NCBI RefSeq assembly: GCF_001984175.1
Contig: NZ_MTQP01000058.1
Coordinates: 62,001-126,000, forward strand
DNA: 64,000 bases
DNA from: Saccharothrix sp. ALI-22-I
Lineage (GTDB): Bacteria; Actinomycetota; Actinomycetes; Mycobacteriales; Pseudonocardiaceae
Direction: 5' to 3'
The notes below the pieces were generated by a model. It was not told the origin of the DNA. It made no database searches and saw nothing but the letters and a program-made list of their open reading frames with translations. The stretch's first letter is position 1, and each line of letters begins with the position of its first letter. A program made the position numbers and the translations under genes. This document shows positions 53,601-64,000 of the stretch, in pieces.

Positions 53601-56600
53601 GCAGCCTGCCGGACTACATGGTGCCCGCGATGTTCGTGCCACTGGCGGAGTTGCCGACCACGCCCAGCGGCAAGGTGGACCGGGCGAGGCTCCCGGAACC
53701 CGTGGGGCCGGCCGAAACCGGCACCGACTACCTCGCGCCGCGCACCGAGACCGAGCGGCTGATCGCCGACACCTGGGCCGAGGTGCTCGGCGTGGCACGG
53801 GTCGGGGTGCGGGACAACTTCTTCGAGCTGGGTGGCGACTCGATCCTGAGCATCCAGCTGGTGGCCAGGCTCCGCAAGGCCGGACTCGAATTGTCCACGA
53901 AGGACGTGTTCCGGAACCAGACGGTCGGCGAGCTGGCCGCGTTGCGGGACACCGTGACCACGGCCGTGGCGGCGGAACAGGGCGTGGTGTCCGGCGCCGT
54001 GCCGCTCACGCCGATCCAGCGGTGGTTCTTCGAGGCGCACCCGGTGCACCCCGAGCACTACACGATGACCATGCACCTCGGCATCGACCCGAAGGTGGAC
54101 GTGACCGCGCTGCGCCGGTCCGTGGCCGCGCTGCTGGCCAAGCATGACGCGTTGCGGATGCGGTTCCGGCGACAGGACGGGCAGTGGCGGCAGCACAACG
54201 ACCCGGCCGAGCGGTACGACGTGGTGTCTCTGTACACCGTGGACAGTTCTGAAGCGGTGGCCGCACACGCGGAGGCCATGCAGTCCGGGCTCGACCTGGC
54301 CAACGGTCCGCTGTTGCGGGTGTCGGTCGTGCACGCCCCGGAGCACACCCATCTGCTCGTGGTGGTGCACCACCTCGTCATCGACGGGGTGTCCTGGCGG
54401 ATACTGCTGGAAGACCTGGAGGAGTTCTACCGGCACGAGTCCGAGGGCGTGGCGGCCGAACCGGGGGAGAAGACGACCTCCTTCCAGCAGTGGTCGACCA
54501 GGCTCGGCGAGGTCACCGCCGAGGGCCGGTTCGAGCCGGAGCTGGACTACTGGCGGGAGATGGACCCGGCCGCCGCGCCGAGGTTGCCCCGGGATTTCGA
54601 CGGGCCGAACACCGCGGGCGGCGAACGCACGCTGTCGGCCGCGCTGGACGCCGACCTGACCGATGCGCTGCTGCACCGGGCGCCCGCCGCCTACCGCACG
54701 CGGATCAACGACCTCCTGCTCAGCGCGGTCGGCAAGGTTTTCGCCGAGTGGAGCGAGCACGACCTGGTCGCGGTCGGTATGGAGGGCCACGGCCGCGAGG
54801 ACCTCGGCGACGACATCGACGTCTCCAGCACGGTCGGCTGGTTCACCACGCACTTCCCCACCCTGCTGCGGATGCCCGCCGGGGACGGGCCAGGGGCGCT
54901 GATCCGCTCGGTCAAGGAGCAACTGCGCGCGATCCCGAACCGGGGGATCGGCTACGACGCGCTGCGCTACCTCGGCGAGTCCACCGAGCTGGCCGGGCAT
55001 CCGCTGCCCGAGCTGAGCTTCAACTACCTGGGCGTGTTCGACACGGTCACCGGCGCCGGCCCGTTGTACCGCGAGCGGCTGCCCCTGATCGGCGCGGATC
55101 ACCACCCGGACCAGACGCGGCCGTACCTGCTGGACGTGGTCGGCCTGGTCGCCGATGGACGCCTGGAGTTCATCTGGGTGTACTCCGCCGGGATCCACCG
55201 GGAGAGCACGGTGCGGCGGCTGGCCGACCGGCTGGTGGCGGTGCTCGGTGAGCTCGTGCGGCACTGCCTGCGTGACGGCGTCGGCGGGGCAACGCCGTCG
55301 GACTTCCCGCTGGCACGGCTCACCCAGTCGCAACTGGACACCGTGCTCGGCGACGCGGCCGGCGTGGTGGATGTCTACCCGCTGACCCCGATGCAGAGCG
55401 GCATGCTGTTCCACAGCCTGGTCGAATCCGACGCCGGCACCTACTTCGAACAGACGAGCTTCGAACTCGACGGCGTGGCTCGCCCCGACCTGCTGGCCGA
55501 GGCGTGGCGCCGGGTGGTGGCGCACAACCCGGTCCTGCGCACGTCGTTCCGCTGGCACGACGTGCCGCAGCCGCTGCAGGTGGTGCACCGCGGGGCGGAC
55601 CTCCCCGTGCGGATGCTGGACTTCTCGCGGTTGTCCGAGCCGGAGCGCCGGCGGCGGATCGCCGAGTTGCTCGAAGAGGACGCGGAGCAGGGCATCGACC
55701 TGACCGAGGCGCCGTTGCTGCGGCTGGTGATCATCCGGCTGTCCGCGAGCCGCGTGCTGGTAGTGCGCAGCTCGCACCACATCGTGCTGGACGGGTGGAG
55801 CACCGGGCACGTCTGGGCGGACATGTGCGCGAGCTACGACGCGCTGGTGGCGGGCACCGAACCCGTGCTGCCGTCGCGGCCGGCGTTCCGCACCTACCTG
55901 GAGTGGCTGGCGGAGCGGGACCACGAGGAGGCGCGGCGGTTCTGGCAGGGCGAACTGGCCGGGCACCGGGGTCCGACCAGGTTGCCCTACGACCGCGAGC
56001 CGGAGCCCGGCCACCCGGTGCGGTGCGACGCGACGCACCGGGTCCGACTGGACCGGCCGGCCACCGAGGCGCTCACCGCCACCCTGAAGAAGCACCGGCT
56101 GACCGTGAACACCGCGGTGCAGGCCGCCTGGGCGATGCTGCTGGCCGAACACAGCGGCGACCGCGACGTGGTGTTCGGCGCGACGGTGTCCGGTAGGCCG
56201 GAAGACCTGCCGGACGTGGAGGACTGCGTCGGCCTGTTCATCAACACCCTGCCGGTGCGGGTGCGGTTCGAGGAGGGACTGCCCGTCGCCGACTGGCTGT
56301 CCGAACTGCAACAGCGGCAGGTCGCGACGCGGCAGTACGACTTCGTCTCACTGGCGCGGGTGCGCGGCGAGGGCGAGCAGGGCGACCGGCTGTTCGACAG
56401 CCTGGTCGTCGTCGAGAACTTCCCCTTCGACACCGAGACCGCGGGCAGGCACGGGCTGCGGGTGGTGGACATCCAGGCGGAGGAGGCCACCACCTTCCCG
56501 CTCGGGGTGGCCGTCCACACCGGTGACGAGATCGAACTGGTGCTCAGGTTCGACCCCGACCTGTTCTCCGCGGACACGGTCGAACAGCTGGCCGACCGGA

Positions 56601-59600
56601 TGCTCGAACACCTCCGGGCGTTCGCGGCACACCCGCTCCGGCCGCTTCGCGTGCCCGTCCCGGACGAGGTGGCGCCGCACGCGGTCGCCGGGTACCTGAA
56701 CCGCCTGGCCGAATCGGAACCGGCACAACTGGCCGCCGACCGCCGCCCGCACACGGTCACCGGCCGCCGCGGCGAACGCCGGTTCGAGATCACCGCGCGG
56801 CGGATGACCGGCCTGCGGGAGCTCGCCGCCCGGCACGACACGGACCTGCGGACGACGTTGCTCGCCGTGACCGCAGTGCTGGTCAGCAGGTTCACGGGTC
56901 AGTCGCGGTTCGTGCTCGGCACGGCGGGTCCCGGGACGGACACCCTCGCCGTCGACTGCCTGGTCCCCCCGGACGAGACCTTTCCCCTGGTACTCGGCCG
57001 GATCGTGGCGAGCGCGGCCGAGGCGCTGCGGTACGCCGGGCACACCGCGGACGACGACCGCGTGCCCGAGACGTCGGTCAGCGTGCTGCTACGCGACACC
57101 GGCACCACTCCGGTGGCAGGCGAGGACATCGTCGTGGCGGTCCGCGAGGGAGCGGACGGCGCGGTGGGACTGATCGACTTCGCGGCCGAGAAGTTCCAGC
57201 CGGAGACCATCCGGTCCCTGATCGACGCGTTGCTGGCGTTGATCGACGCGATACCGGCCGACGAGGACACCCCGGTCAGCGCGCTGGCCCTGCTCGGACG
57301 GCGGCGGCGAGCGGAGTTGTCGGCGCACACCGGCGGCGCCTCCGCGCCCGTGTCCCCGCTGTGCGTGCACGAGTTGGTCGACGCGCAGGCACGCCGGACG
57401 CCGGACGCGGTCGCGGTGCGTGCCGGGGCGACCCTGACCTACGCGGAACTGGTGGCGCGGGCCAACCAGCTGGCACGTCACCTGGTGTCGCGCGGCGCGG
57501 CGGTGGACACCCCGGTCGCGGTCTGCCTGCGGCGGGACGCGGACATGGTGGTGGCACTGCTCGCGGTCATGAAGGCCGGTGCGGCCTACCTGCCGATCGA
57601 GCCGGACTACCCGCGCGAGCGGCAGGCGTTCATGATCGCCGACGCGGGCGCGCGGCTGCTGGTCACCGATTCCGAGCTGCTGCCCGGCCTGCCCGTCGAG
57701 GGCCGGGACGTGGTGCTGGTGGACACGGACAAGCCGGTGATCTCGACACACCCGGCACAGCCACCGGGCGTCGAGGTCGGTGCGGACGACCTCGCCTACG
57801 TCCTGTTCACCTCCGGCTCCACCGGCAGGCCCAAGGGTTCGCTGATCGAGCACCGCAACGTGGTCAACATGATCGAGCACACCACCCAGCGGTTCGGTTG
57901 TGCGCCGGGCGAGGTGTGGGCCGTGTTCCACTCCTACGCCTTCGACGTCTCGGTCTGGGAGATGTGGGCATGCCTGGCCACCGGCGGCACGGTCGTGGTG
58001 GTGCCGCAGGACGTCGCCGGCGATCCCGTGCGACTGTGGGAGTTGCTGCACACCGAGCGGGTGGCCGTGCTGCACCAGACGCCGACCACCTTCCGCGAGT
58101 TGGTCCGCGTGGCGGTCGAGCGCGGGGCGGCGGTGCCTCCCGCACTGCGTGTGCTCATGATCGGTGGCGAGAACCTGGAACCGGTCCACCTGCGCACCTG
58201 GTTCGACCACTACGGCGACGCACCGACCCGGCTGGTCAACATGTACGGGACCACCGAGACCTGCGTGTTCGTCACCTGCCAGGAGGTGGACCCCGACGAC
58301 GTCGCCGAGCGGGGCAGGATCTCGATCGGCAGGCCACTGCCCAACTACACCGTCCACCTGCTCGACGAGCGGGGCGAGCCGGTGCCGCTCGGTGCGGTCG
58401 GCGAGTTGTGCGTCGGCGGTGCGGGGGTGGGCCGCGGTTACCTGAACCGCCCGGAGCTGAGCGCGGCGCGGTTCGTCGAGCACCCGGCCTTCGGCCGGAT
58501 CTACCGGACCGGCGACCTGGCCAGGGTGGCGCCGGACGGGCGGCTGGACCACCTCGGCCGGGCCGACGGCCAGGTCAAGATCCGCGGGTACCGGATCGAG
58601 CTGGGTGAGGTCACGGCGGCGCTCACCGGGCACTCCGCCGTCGCGGAGGCCGCGGTGCTCGCGCGGGAGGGCGTGGACGGACACCGCTTCCTGGTCGGCT
58701 ACGTGGTCGGCGAGAACCCCGGCAACCCGCCGGACAGCGCTGAACTGCGCGCGTACCTCTCCGGTGTGCTGGCCGAGCACCAGATCCCCTCGATGTTCGT
58801 TCCCGTGCCGAGGCTGCCGTTGACGCCCAACGGAAAACTCGACACGCGCGCGCTGCCGGCCCCGAAATCCGCCGCACCGTCTTCGGCCGACCACCAGGCG
58901 CCGAGGACGCCGACAGAAGCGGCGGTCGCCGAGGCGATGGCCGAGGTGCTCGGCCTCCGCACGGAGGACATCGGTACGTCGGCGAGCTTCTTCGAGCTCG
59001 GTGGGGACTCGATTCTCAGCATTCGCGTCGTGTCCCGACTCCGCTCCCGGCTCGGCGCGGAACTCTCGCCGCGGCAGCTGTTCGACACCCCCACCGTCGC
59101 GGAACTCGCGGCCGTGCTGGATCGCCAACCGGCGACGGACGGCGTGCTCGCCACGATCCCGGCCGCGGACCCGGGCGTGGAGATCCCGCTGTCGTTCGCA
59201 CAGCAGCGGCTCTGGTTCCACGCGGAGTTCGACCCGACCTCGGCGGAGTACAACACCCTGCTGCCGATCCGGATCACCGATCCGGCGCCGAGCTCGTCGA
59301 TCCGTGCCGCGGCGGCGGCGGCGCTCGCCGACCTGATCGAGCGGCACGAGTCGTTGCGCACCACGTTCGACGTCGTGGCCGGTCGTGCCGTGCAGCGCAT
59401 CGGCAAGGCGACCGCACCGGCACTCGAACCCATCGACCTGACGGGCAGGACGGACGGCAAGGCGGCGCTCGCCGACCAGTTCGCCGAGGAGCTGTCGGAG
59501 CCGTTCGACCTGCGGCACGGTCCGCTGCTGCGGGCCCGACTGGTGCGTACCGCCGAAGCCGAGCACGTACTGGTGCTGACCATGCACCACATCATCACCG

Positions 59601-62600
59601 ACGGCTGGTCGACGGGCCTGCTCGCGGACGAGTTCGTCACCTGCTACCAGGCGCGGATGCGTGGTGCGGTTCCGGAGTTGCCGCCGCAGCCGCTCCGCTA
59701 CGCCGATTACGCGGTGTGGCAGCGCGAACGCGGTGAAGGGCCACGTGCCGAGCAGGACCTGGAGTACTGGCGCGAGTGGCTGAACGGCATGGAGCCGCTG
59801 CGGCTGCCGGTGGACCGGCCGCGTCCGCCGATCCGCGAGTCGGCGGGCAACGCGCTGGAGTTCGCGGTCGACGCCGAACTGAGCCAGGCCCTGGCCGCGC
59901 TGGCGCGGGCGCGGGGCGCCTCGCTCTTCATGGTCCTCTCCGCCGCCGTGCGGGTGTTGCTGGCGCGTTACTGCGGGCAGGGCGACATCGCGGTGGGCAC
60001 CGTCGTCGCGGGCCGCGACCGGGCCGAGCTGGAGAACGTGGTCGGCCTGTTCGTGAACACCCTCGTGCTTCGGTCCACAGTGGACGAGTCGGCCACCTTC
60101 GTGGAACTGCTGGAGCGGGAACGGGAAACGGTGCTGGAGGCGTTCGCGCACGGTGACGTGCCGTTCGATCAGCTCGTCGACCTGCTCACCGAGGAGCGTG
60201 ATCCCAGCCGCCCGCCGCTGGTCGACACGATCGTGACGCTGGAGAACACGCCACGGCCGACGCGACTGGACGGAGCGTTCGCGCCGTTGGAGCGCCTGCC
60301 CATCGAGGGCGGCGACGTCAGCCACGACCTCGCGGTGGACTTCGTCGAGCAGGACGGCGTGCTGACCTGGAGCCTGAGCTACAGCACGGCGCTGTTCGAC
60401 CGCGCTACCGCACAGCGGATCGGCGAGCACCTGCGGATGCTGCTGACCGGGGTGGCGACCGCGCCGGAGGTGCCGCTGGCCGAACTGCCCCTCGCCACCC
60501 CGGCCGAGCGCGACCAGCTGGCGGAGTGGAACGCGGTGCCGTACGAGCACCCCGCGTGGCGCCTGGTCCAGGACCGGTTCGCCGAGCAGGTGCGGCAGCG
60601 CCCGGACCACGTCGCGGTCAGCTGCGGCGGCGAGCGGTTGACGTTCGCGGAACTGGACGCCGAGGCGAACCGGCTGGCGCACCGCTTGGTCGCACTCGGC
60701 GCCGGCACGGACGTGCTGGTGGGGGTGTGCGTGGCGCGCGGGGTGCGCGCGGTGGTCGCGATGCTCGGCGTGCTGCGGGCGGGCGCGGCGTTCGTGCCGC
60801 TCGACCCGGAGTACCCGCCGAACACGGTGCGCCAGATGGCCGCCGACGCCGCGGTGTCCATCCTCGTCAGTGAGGCGGACCTGCTGCCGCTGTGCCGGGA
60901 CGAGCAGGCGGCCGACGCCATCCGGTCCGTGGTCCTCCTGGACACCGAGCGCGACCGGTTGGCCGAGCTGCCGGACACCCCGCCGGACGTCGAGGTGGGC
61001 GTGCGCGACCTCGCCTACCTGATGTTCACCTCCGGTTCCACCGGCAGGCCCAAAGGTGTGCTGATCGAACACCGCAACGTCGATCACCTGGTTCGGGTGT
61101 GGGACGTGTACTACGACTTGGCCGACATGCGACCGCGGTGCCTGTCGGTGTCCGGCTTCGGCGTGGACCTGTTCTTCTCCGACTTCCTGTGGTCCACCGT
61201 CTTCGGCGGCGAGATGATCATCTGTCCGGCCGAGTCGGTCACCGATGCCGTCGCACTGGTCGACCTGCTGGTGCGGACCTCGGCCGAGGTCATGGTCACG
61301 GTCCCCGCGCTGGCCAGGGCGATCGGCCAGGAGCTCGCCTGGCGGGACGCCCGGCTGGACTCGCTGCGGGTGCTCGCGGTCGGCTCCGAGGGCTGGCAGG
61401 CAGGCGAGTCCGCCGAGTTGCTGCGCCGGATCGGTCCGGACACCCGAGTGATCAACGCCTATGGCGCGACCGAAACCACCGTCGACGTGACCCTGTTCGA
61501 GGCCTCCGCGTACCGGGAGGTCCAGGACGCGTTCCGCGGCGAACCGTACGTCCCGATCGGCCGGCCGCTGCCGGACACCCCGGTGTACGTGCTGGACGAG
61601 CACCTGCGGCAGGTGCCGATCGGGGTCGTCGGTGAGATGTACATCGGTGGCGGCGGGGTGGGCCGCGGCTACCTGAACGCGCCGGAGCTGACGCAGCGGA
61701 GGTTCCCGCGCGACCCGTTCCGGCCTGGTGACCCGGACGCCCGGGTCTACCGAACCGGTGATCTGGTCCGCTGGTTGCCGGACGGGAACCTGGTCTTCGT
61801 CGGCCGTACCGACGACCAGGTCAAGATCCGCGGTTTCCGGGTCGAGCTGGGTGCGGTGGAGAACGCGTTGTCGCGGCACCCGCGGGTGAGCGCCGCGGCG
61901 GCTGCGGTGCGCACCGACGAGCGCGGTGTGGCCAGACTGGTCGGCTACGTGGTGGCAGCCGCGGATCAGGCGGTGGACCCGGTGGAGGTGCGCCGGTTCC
62001 TCGCGGAGCACCTGCCGCCGTACGCGGTGCCCGGCACGGTCGTCGAAGTCGAGCGGTTGCCGCTGACCTCCAGCGGAAAGCTCGACCGGCGCGCGCTGCC
62101 TGCTCCGGCGGTGACCGACCTGGCCGGCGGCACGCACGTGCCGCCGCGCACCGATACCGAACGCGCGCTGGCGCGGGTGTGGGCGGACGTGCTCGGCCTG
62201 CCCGTCGAGCGGGTCGGCGTGACCGACAACTTCTTCGAACTGGGCGGCGACTCGATCCTGAGCATCCAACTGGTGTTCAAGGCACGCGCCGAGGGTCTCG
62301 CGGTGTCCACGAAGGACCTGTTCCTGCGGCAGACCATCGGGGACCTGGCCGAGGTCGTCACCGTCACCGGGGCCGTCGAGGTGGACACGGCCGCGATGTC
62401 GGGGGAGGTTCCGCTGACGCCGGTGCAGCACGACTTCTTCGAGACCGTCACGGTCGCACCGCACCACTTCACGCAGTCCGTCACCGCCGAGCTGTCCGAC
62501 GACGTCGACCCCGCCGCGCTGGGTGCCGCGTTGCGTGCGCTGGCGGCACACCACGACGCGCTGCGGCTGCGGTTCGAGCGCGCGGGCGCGGGGTGGCGCC

Positions 62601-63736
62601 AGTACATCGAGGACGGCACCGGCGCCGACGTCGAGCTGATGACCGTGCTCGACCTGTCCGATACGGACTCGTCACGGCTGTCCGAGGCGATGGCCGCGCG
62701 TGCGGCCGAGGCGGACGCGGGTTTCGACCTGGCAGGCGGACAACTGCTCAAGGCGCTGGTGTTCGACACCGGCGCCGGCAGGCCGAGCTACCTGTTCCTG
62801 ACCGTGCACCACCTGGCCGTCGACACGGTGTCCTGGCAGGTGCTGCTGGCCGACCTCGGCGTCGCGTACCGGCAGGCGGTCGCCGGCGAGCAGCCGGACC
62901 TCGGCGCGAAGGGCTCGTCGTACCAGGCGTGGGCGCGCCGGTTGCTGCACCATGCCGAGCGCGGCGGTTTCGACGGCGAACTGGACTTCTGGACCGCGAT
63001 GCCGGAGCCGGCGCCACTGCCGGTGGACCGGGAGGGACTCCGCCTGGCGGCGTCGACGCAGGCCGTCCAGGTCTCCTTGAGCGCCGCCGACACCGAGGTG
63101 CTGCTTCGTGGTGCGCCCGCGGTGCTGCGGACCAGCGTCAACGACGTGTTGCTGAGCGCGGTGGCCTGGGCGCTGGCGCGGTGGACCGGAACGCACACGG
63201 CGCACCTTGAGCTGGAGGCGCACGGCAGGGAGGAACTGTTCGACGACGTCGACATCGCGCGCACGGTCGGCTGGTTCACCAGCATCTTCCCGGTCGCCCT
63301 CGAAGTCGACGAGACCGTGGACTGGCGGGCCGTCGTGCGTTCGGTGCGCAAGCAACTGCGGACGATCCCCGGCAACGGGCTCGGCTACGGCGCCCTGCGG
63401 CACCTCTCCGCCGAGGGAACACCCGGCGCCGCGCTCGCGTCCCGTGCGCGACCGCAGGTGATGTTCAACTACCACGGTGTCGTCGACGGCGCCGACGGTG
63501 CGGGGCGGCTACTCCCGTTCGGCAGGTTCCACGACACGCTCGGGCAACCGAAGAGCCCTGCGGAGGCACTGAGCCACTTGCTGGACTTCATCGGTGCGGT
63601 GGGCGAGGGCACGCTGCGCTTCGAGATCCGGTTCAGCACCGACGCGCACACCGAGCAGACGATCCGAAGCCTCGCCGCGTACCTGGACGAGGCGCTGCAC
63701 GGGATCGTCGGGGAGCTGCGGGGGAGCCGACGGTGA
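50693..63736 (+). CDS. Nonribosomal peptide synthetase, modules 4-6 (C-A-T-E / C-half C-A-T / C-A-T-E)
   Basis: This 4347-aa protein starts with GTG 31 bases after the first NRPS. Domains by approximate residue are C4 40-480 ('IHHAVTDG'), A4 493-1000, T4 1047, E4 1100-1523 ('[10 protein letters not shown]'), C5 1561-1982 ('SSHHIVLDG'), a solitary C-domain C-lobe 2000-2203, A5 2220-2723, T5 2770, C6 2826-3270 ('MHHIITDG'), A6 3283-3806, T6 3851 and E6 3903-4347 ('[10 protein letters not shown]'). The manual pocket codes are A4 DLAEIVAVD, A5 DVWHMGMVF (first four as in Ser codes) and A6 DLSVLVAVD. A4 and A6 share an unusual 'VGSEGW' core. There is no thioesterase; the protein ends in E6, so the last residue is D and release must occur in trans. 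Confidence 0.95.
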   Translation: MTEARTERQQRIDSLPEHARKLLESRLAGTGPAAAGDERIPRVSRDGALPMSYAQRSLWFLDQFETGGVQYNTAVGVRLTGETDRDAVAEALRAVLARHEALRTTFDSADGVGAQLIQPAGEPSLRHVDLTGLSASDREVELQRLLTEESRTPFDLVAGPLLRAVLIACAPQEHVLVLSIHHAVTDGWSMSVLVRDFCECYRASVLGTAPDLPELPLGWADFAVWQNDQVDSGRMDAQLAYWRQQLNGAPVLRLPTDRPRPLLLGPAGALHWFTVPATTTTALRALASGAGASLFMVLLGATQVLFSRYSGEREVTLGTITSGRSRTELENVVGLFVNTVALRSTVDGELSFRGFLARVRHTVLDAFDNADLPFEHVVEELVPDRNTGSTPLVQATVTLQNTPGMVFDLPGLTAEPFPLPRESATRELSLEFTERDGALHASLEYSTELFDEDTVARLAANLVHLLEQVTAHPDTPLRQLGVTAPAERRRIDAWNDTAVDQGTPRPLHELFTEQARRTPDAVAVEFDHTRLTFAELDARANQIANELVGMNLGPGRLVGLCLHRGPELVVGILGILKAGAAYVPLDPTYPAERIRFMLADSGATVVLGESGLRDLVAGTAELICLDSDAARIAGRPRTAPAVEVTPDDLAYVIYTSGSTGTPKGVQVEHGNLHYIAHAWDRRYRLAETRPRFVSVSSISVDLFLADFIRSALFGGTMLICPADLVTEPPRLLDLIERTGATGIELAPSLAATLVAEARTRGGGLGTLRLISVGSEGWRIADCQELLDEVAPEALVFNAYGGTEATVDSTVHRPTPKSLAGRTFVPIGKPLPNTVVEVLDEAGQPVPIGVPGEIFIGGDGVARGYHNRPELTGQRFVRRNGRRFYRTGDLGRWLATGDLEFLGRADDQVKVRGFRVTLGEVESALLAHPDLADVAVTAVSNGVGPRLVAYLVAEPGTTVPETGALRAFLRRSLPDYMVPAMFVPLAELPTTPSGKVDRARLPEPVGPAETGTDYLAPRTETERLIADTWAEVLGVARVGVRDNFFELGGDSILSIQLVARLRKAGLELSTKDVFRNQTVGELAALRDTVTTAVAAEQGVVSGAVPLTPIQRWFFEAHPVHPEHYTMTMHLGIDPKVDVTALRRSVAALLAKHDALRMRFRRQDGQWRQHNDPAERYDVVSLYTVDSSEAVAAHAEAMQSGLDLANGPLLRVSVVHAPEHTHLLVVVHHLVIDGVSWRILLEDLEEFYRHESEGVAAEPGEKTTSFQQWSTRLGEVTAEGRFEPELDYWREMDPAAAPRLPRDFDGPNTAGGERTLSAALDADLTDALLHRAPAAYRTRINDLLLSAVGKVFAEWSEHDLVAVGMEGHGREDLGDDIDVSSTVGWFTTHFPTLLRMPAGDGPGALIRSVKEQLRAIPNRGIGYDALRYLGESTELAGHPLPELSFNYLGVFDTVTGAGPLYRERLPLIGADHHPDQTRPYLLDVVGLVADGRLEFIWVYSAGIHRESTVRRLADRLVAVLGELVRHCLRDGVGGATPSDFPLARLTQSQLDTVLGDAAGVVDVYPLTPMQSGMLFHSLVESDAGTYFEQTSFELDGVARPDLLAEAWRRVVAHNPVLRTSFRWHDVPQPLQVVHRGADLPVRMLDFSRLSEPERRRRIAELLEEDAEQGIDLTEAPLLRLVIIRLSASRVLVVRSSHHIVLDGWSTGHVWADMCASYDALVAGTEPVLPSRPAFRTYLEWLAERDHEEARRFWQGELAGHRGPTRLPYDREPEPGHPVRCDATHRVRLDRPATEALTATLKKHRLTVNTAVQAAWAMLLAEHSGDRDVVFGATVSGRPEDLPDVEDCVGLFINTLPVRVRFEEGLPVADWLSELQQRQVATRQYDFVSLARVRGEGEQGDRLFDSLVVVENFPFDTETAGRHGLRVVDIQAEEATTFPLGVAVHTGDEIELVLRFDPDLFSADTVEQLADRMLEHLRAFAAHPLRPLRVPVPDEVAPHAVAGYLNRLAESEPAQLAADRRPHTVTGRRGERRFEITARRMTGLRELAARHDTDLRTTLLAVTAVLVSRFTGQSRFVLGTAGPGTDTLAVDCLVPPDETFPLVLGRIVASAAEALRYAGHTADDDRVPETSVSVLLRDTGTTPVAGEDIVVAVREGADGAVGLIDFAAEKFQPETIRSLIDALLALIDAIPADEDTPVSALALLGRRRRAELSAHTGGASAPVSPLCVHELVDAQARRTPDAVAVRAGATLTYAELVARANQLARHLVSRGAAVDTPVAVCLRRDADMVVALLAVMKAGAAYLPIEPDYPRERQAFMIADAGARLLVTDSELLPGLPVEGRDVVLVDTDKPVISTHPAQPPGVEVGADDLAYVLFTSGSTGRPKGSLIEHRNVVNMIEHTTQRFGCAPGEVWAVFHSYAFDVSVWEMWACLATGGTVVVVPQDVAGDPVRLWELLHTERVAVLHQTPTTFRELVRVAVERGAAVPPALRVLMIGGENLEPVHLRTWFDHYGDAPTRLVNMYGTTETCVFVTCQEVDPDDVAERGRISIGRPLPNYTVHLLDERGEPVPLGAVGELCVGGAGVGRGYLNRPELSAARFVEHPAFGRIYRTGDLARVAPDGRLDHLGRADGQVKIRGYRIELGEVTAALTGHSAVAEAAVLAREGVDGHRFLVGYVVGENPGNPPDSAELRAYLSGVLAEHQIPSMFVPVPRLPLTPNGKLDTRALPAPKSAAPSSADHQAPRTPTEAAVAEAMAEVLGLRTEDIGTSASFFELGGDSILSIRVVSRLRSRLGAELSPRQLFDTPTVAELAAVLDRQPATDGVLATIPAADPGVEIPLSFAQQRLWFHAEFDPTSAEYNTLLPIRITDPAPSSSIRAAAAAALADLIERHESLRTTFDVVAGRAVQRIGKATAPALEPIDLTGRTDGKAALADQFAEELSEPFDLRHGPLLRARLVRTAEAEHVLVLTMHHIITDGWSTGLLADEFVTCYQARMRGAVPELPPQPLRYADYAVWQRERGEGPRAEQDLEYWREWLNGMEPLRLPVDRPRPPIRESAGNALEFAVDAELSQALAALARARGASLFMVLSAAVRVLLARYCGQGDIAVGTVVAGRDRAELENVVGLFVNTLVLRSTVDESATFVELLERERETVLEAFAHGDVPFDQLVDLLTEERDPSRPPLVDTIVTLENTPRPTRLDGAFAPLERLPIEGGDVSHDLAVDFVEQDGVLTWSLSYSTALFDRATAQRIGEHLRMLLTGVATAPEVPLAELPLATPAERDQLAEWNAVPYEHPAWRLVQDRFAEQVRQRPDHVAVSCGGERLTFAELDAEANRLAHRLVALGAGTDVLVGVCVARGVRAVVAMLGVLRAGAAFVPLDPEYPPNTVRQMAADAAVSILVSEADLLPLCRDEQAADAIRSVVLLDTERDRLAELPDTPPDVEVGVRDLAYLMFTSGSTGRPKGVLIEHRNVDHLVRVWDVYYDLADMRPRCLSVSGFGVDLFFSDFLWSTVFGGEMIICPAESVTDAVALVDLLVRTSAEVMVTVPALARAIGQELAWRDARLDSLRVLAVGSEGWQAGESAELLRRIGPDTRVINAYGATETTVDVTLFEASAYREVQDAFRGEPYVPIGRPLPDTPVYVLDEHLRQVPIGVVGEMYIGGGGVGRGYLNAPELTQRRFPRDPFRPGDPDARVYRTGDLVRWLPDGNLVFVGRTDDQVKIRGFRVELGAVENALSRHPRVSAAAAAVRTDERGVARLVGYVVAAADQAVDPVEVRRFLAEHLPPYAVPGTVVEVERLPLTSSGKLDRRALPAPAVTDLAGGTHVPPRTDTERALARVWADVLGLPVERVGVTDNFFELGGDSILSIQLVFKARAEGLAVSTKDLFLRQTIGDLAEVVTVTGAVEVDTAAMSGEVPLTPVQHDFFETVTVAPHHFTQSVTAELSDDVDPAALGAALRALAAHHDALRLRFERAGAGWRQYIEDGTGADVELMTVLDLSDTDSSRLSEAMAARAAEADAGFDLAGGQLLKALVFDTGAGRPSYLFLTVHHLAVDTVSWQVLLADLGVAYRQAVAGEQPDLGAKGSSYQAWARRLLHHAERGGFDGELDFWTAMPEPAPLPVDREGLRLAASTQAVQVSLSAADTEVLLRGAPAVLRTSVNDVLLSAVAWALARWTGTHTAHLELEAHGREELFDDVDIARTVGWFTSIFPVALEVDETVDWRAVVRSVRKQLRTIPGNGLGYGALRHLSAEGTPGAALASRARPQVMFNYHGVVDGADGAGRLLPFGRFHDTLGQPKSPAEALSHLLDFIGAVGEGTLRFEIRFSTDAHTEQTIRSLAAYLDEALHGIVGELRGSRR
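56690..57300 (+). other. Orphan C-lobe of a condensation domain inside module 5
   Basis: About 203 residues lie between the complete C5 and A5. They align with the second half of a C domain: '[20 protein letters not shown]' and '[20 protein letters not shown]' (usual 'LRxLARxHGATLF...LLxRYSGQxDxxVGT'), then '[20 protein letters not shown]'. The N-lobe and the HHxxxDG site are absent, as is the 'GLFVNT' signature. It cannot catalyse condensation by itself. It is either a fossil of a deleted module or a structural spacer. Confidence 0.65.
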
Positions 63737-64000
63737 TCGACCAGCCGTTCCTCGACGACCTGCTCGCGCGCACCCGCGCGGAGTTCGGCGTCCCCGGCGC
63801 GCAGCTCGCCGTGCACACCCCGCAAGGCCGCTGGCAGACCGTGGTGGGTGACGCCGGCCCCGGTCGCGGGCCGGTGACCACGGACACGGCGTTCCCGCTC
63901 GGGTCGCTGACCAAACCGGCCACCGCGACCCTCGCCATGATGCTGCTCGACGACGGTGACCTCGAACTGGACGAGCCGCTGGCCGAGTACCTCCCCGAAC
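63733..64000 (+). CDS. Penicillin-binding-protein-like serine hydrolase, probable trans-acting peptide cyclase (3' end outside window)
   Basis: The first 89 residues are visible, from a GTG that overlaps the NRPS stop by four bases (GTGA). The beta-lactamase/PBP fold starts with '[20 protein letters not shown]' and reaches the catalytic '[20 protein letters not shown]' with the Ser-x-x-Lys motif (SLTK), then '[15 protein letters not shown]'. Enzymes of this type (SurE of surugamide and relatives in desotamide, ulleungmycin and mannopeptimycin clusters) take a D-amino-acid-ended chain from the last T domain and cyclise it head to tail. Translational coupling to an NRPS ending in an E domain strongly supports the same role here. 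The Tyr and Lys-Thr-Gly motifs lie outside the window. Confidence 0.8.
   Translation, partial: MIDQPFLDDLLARTRAEFGVPGAQLAVHTPQGRWQTVVGDAGPGRGPVTTDTAFPLGSLTKPATATLAMMLLDDGDLELDEPLAEYLPE

Overview
The window looks like a chromosomal segment of a high-GC actinomycete, most likely of the Pseudonocardiales type (Saccharothrix, Lentzea or Actinosynnema relatives). The reasons are third-position GC bias, frequent GTG starts, ATGA/GTGA start-stop overlaps, and families such as MAB_1171c-like membrane proteins and an RHS protein with a DNRLRE-like domain. The genus is an inference. I saw no rRNA, tRNA or CRISPR.

0-6.7 kb is a decayed accessory zone. A truncated membrane/TPR-like protein is followed by a few intact small genes (metallo-beta-lactamase fold, GNAT, MmcQ/YjbR). 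They sit among 3'-terminal remnants of other genes (polymorphic-toxin metallopeptidase tail, glycosidase-like protein, integrase-like tail, DoxX, pirin, SDR, transposase) and copies of a non-coding repeat. 6.7-14.0 kb (minus strand) encodes a 2166-aa secreted RHS/YD protein with an SGNH hydrolase directly downstream. 14.1-16.1 kb is an XRE / ImmA-IrrE / MAB_1171c trio. 16.3-21.7 kb is a two-component system followed by an ABC/FtsX-type exporter and a DUF998-like membrane protein.

22.0-64.0 kb is a nonribosomal peptide gene cluster that runs off the right edge. An ArsR-like regulator precedes a 14-kb operon of mostly overlapping genes. These are a LeuA/LeuC/LeuD/LeuB-like 2-oxoacid chain-elongation set, MbtH, an aminotransferase, both subunits of a B12-dependent glutamate mutase, and four enzymes with no textbook joint pathway (AsnRS-like amide ligase, FMN glutamate-synthase-like protein, PP-loop ATPase, cystathionine-gamma-synthase-like PLP enzyme). 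A methyltransferase ends the operon. A near-perfect 44-bp palindrome separates it from a convergent operon (VioC-like dioxygenase, MFS exporter, P450).

Two NRPSs (3142 and 4347 aa) form six modules: A-T / C-A-T-E / C-A-T // C-A-T-E / C-[half C]-A-T / C-A-T-E. There is no C domain on module 1 and no terminal thioesterase. The last domain is an epimerase, and the next gene (partial) is a penicillin-binding-protein-like serine hydrolase. The reading is an alternating L-D-L-D-L-D hexapeptide, probably released by head-to-tail cyclisation. It likely contains a chain-elongated amino acid and a residue derived from 3-methylaspartate, with hydroxylation by the dioxygenase and/or P450. The product identity is unknown to me.
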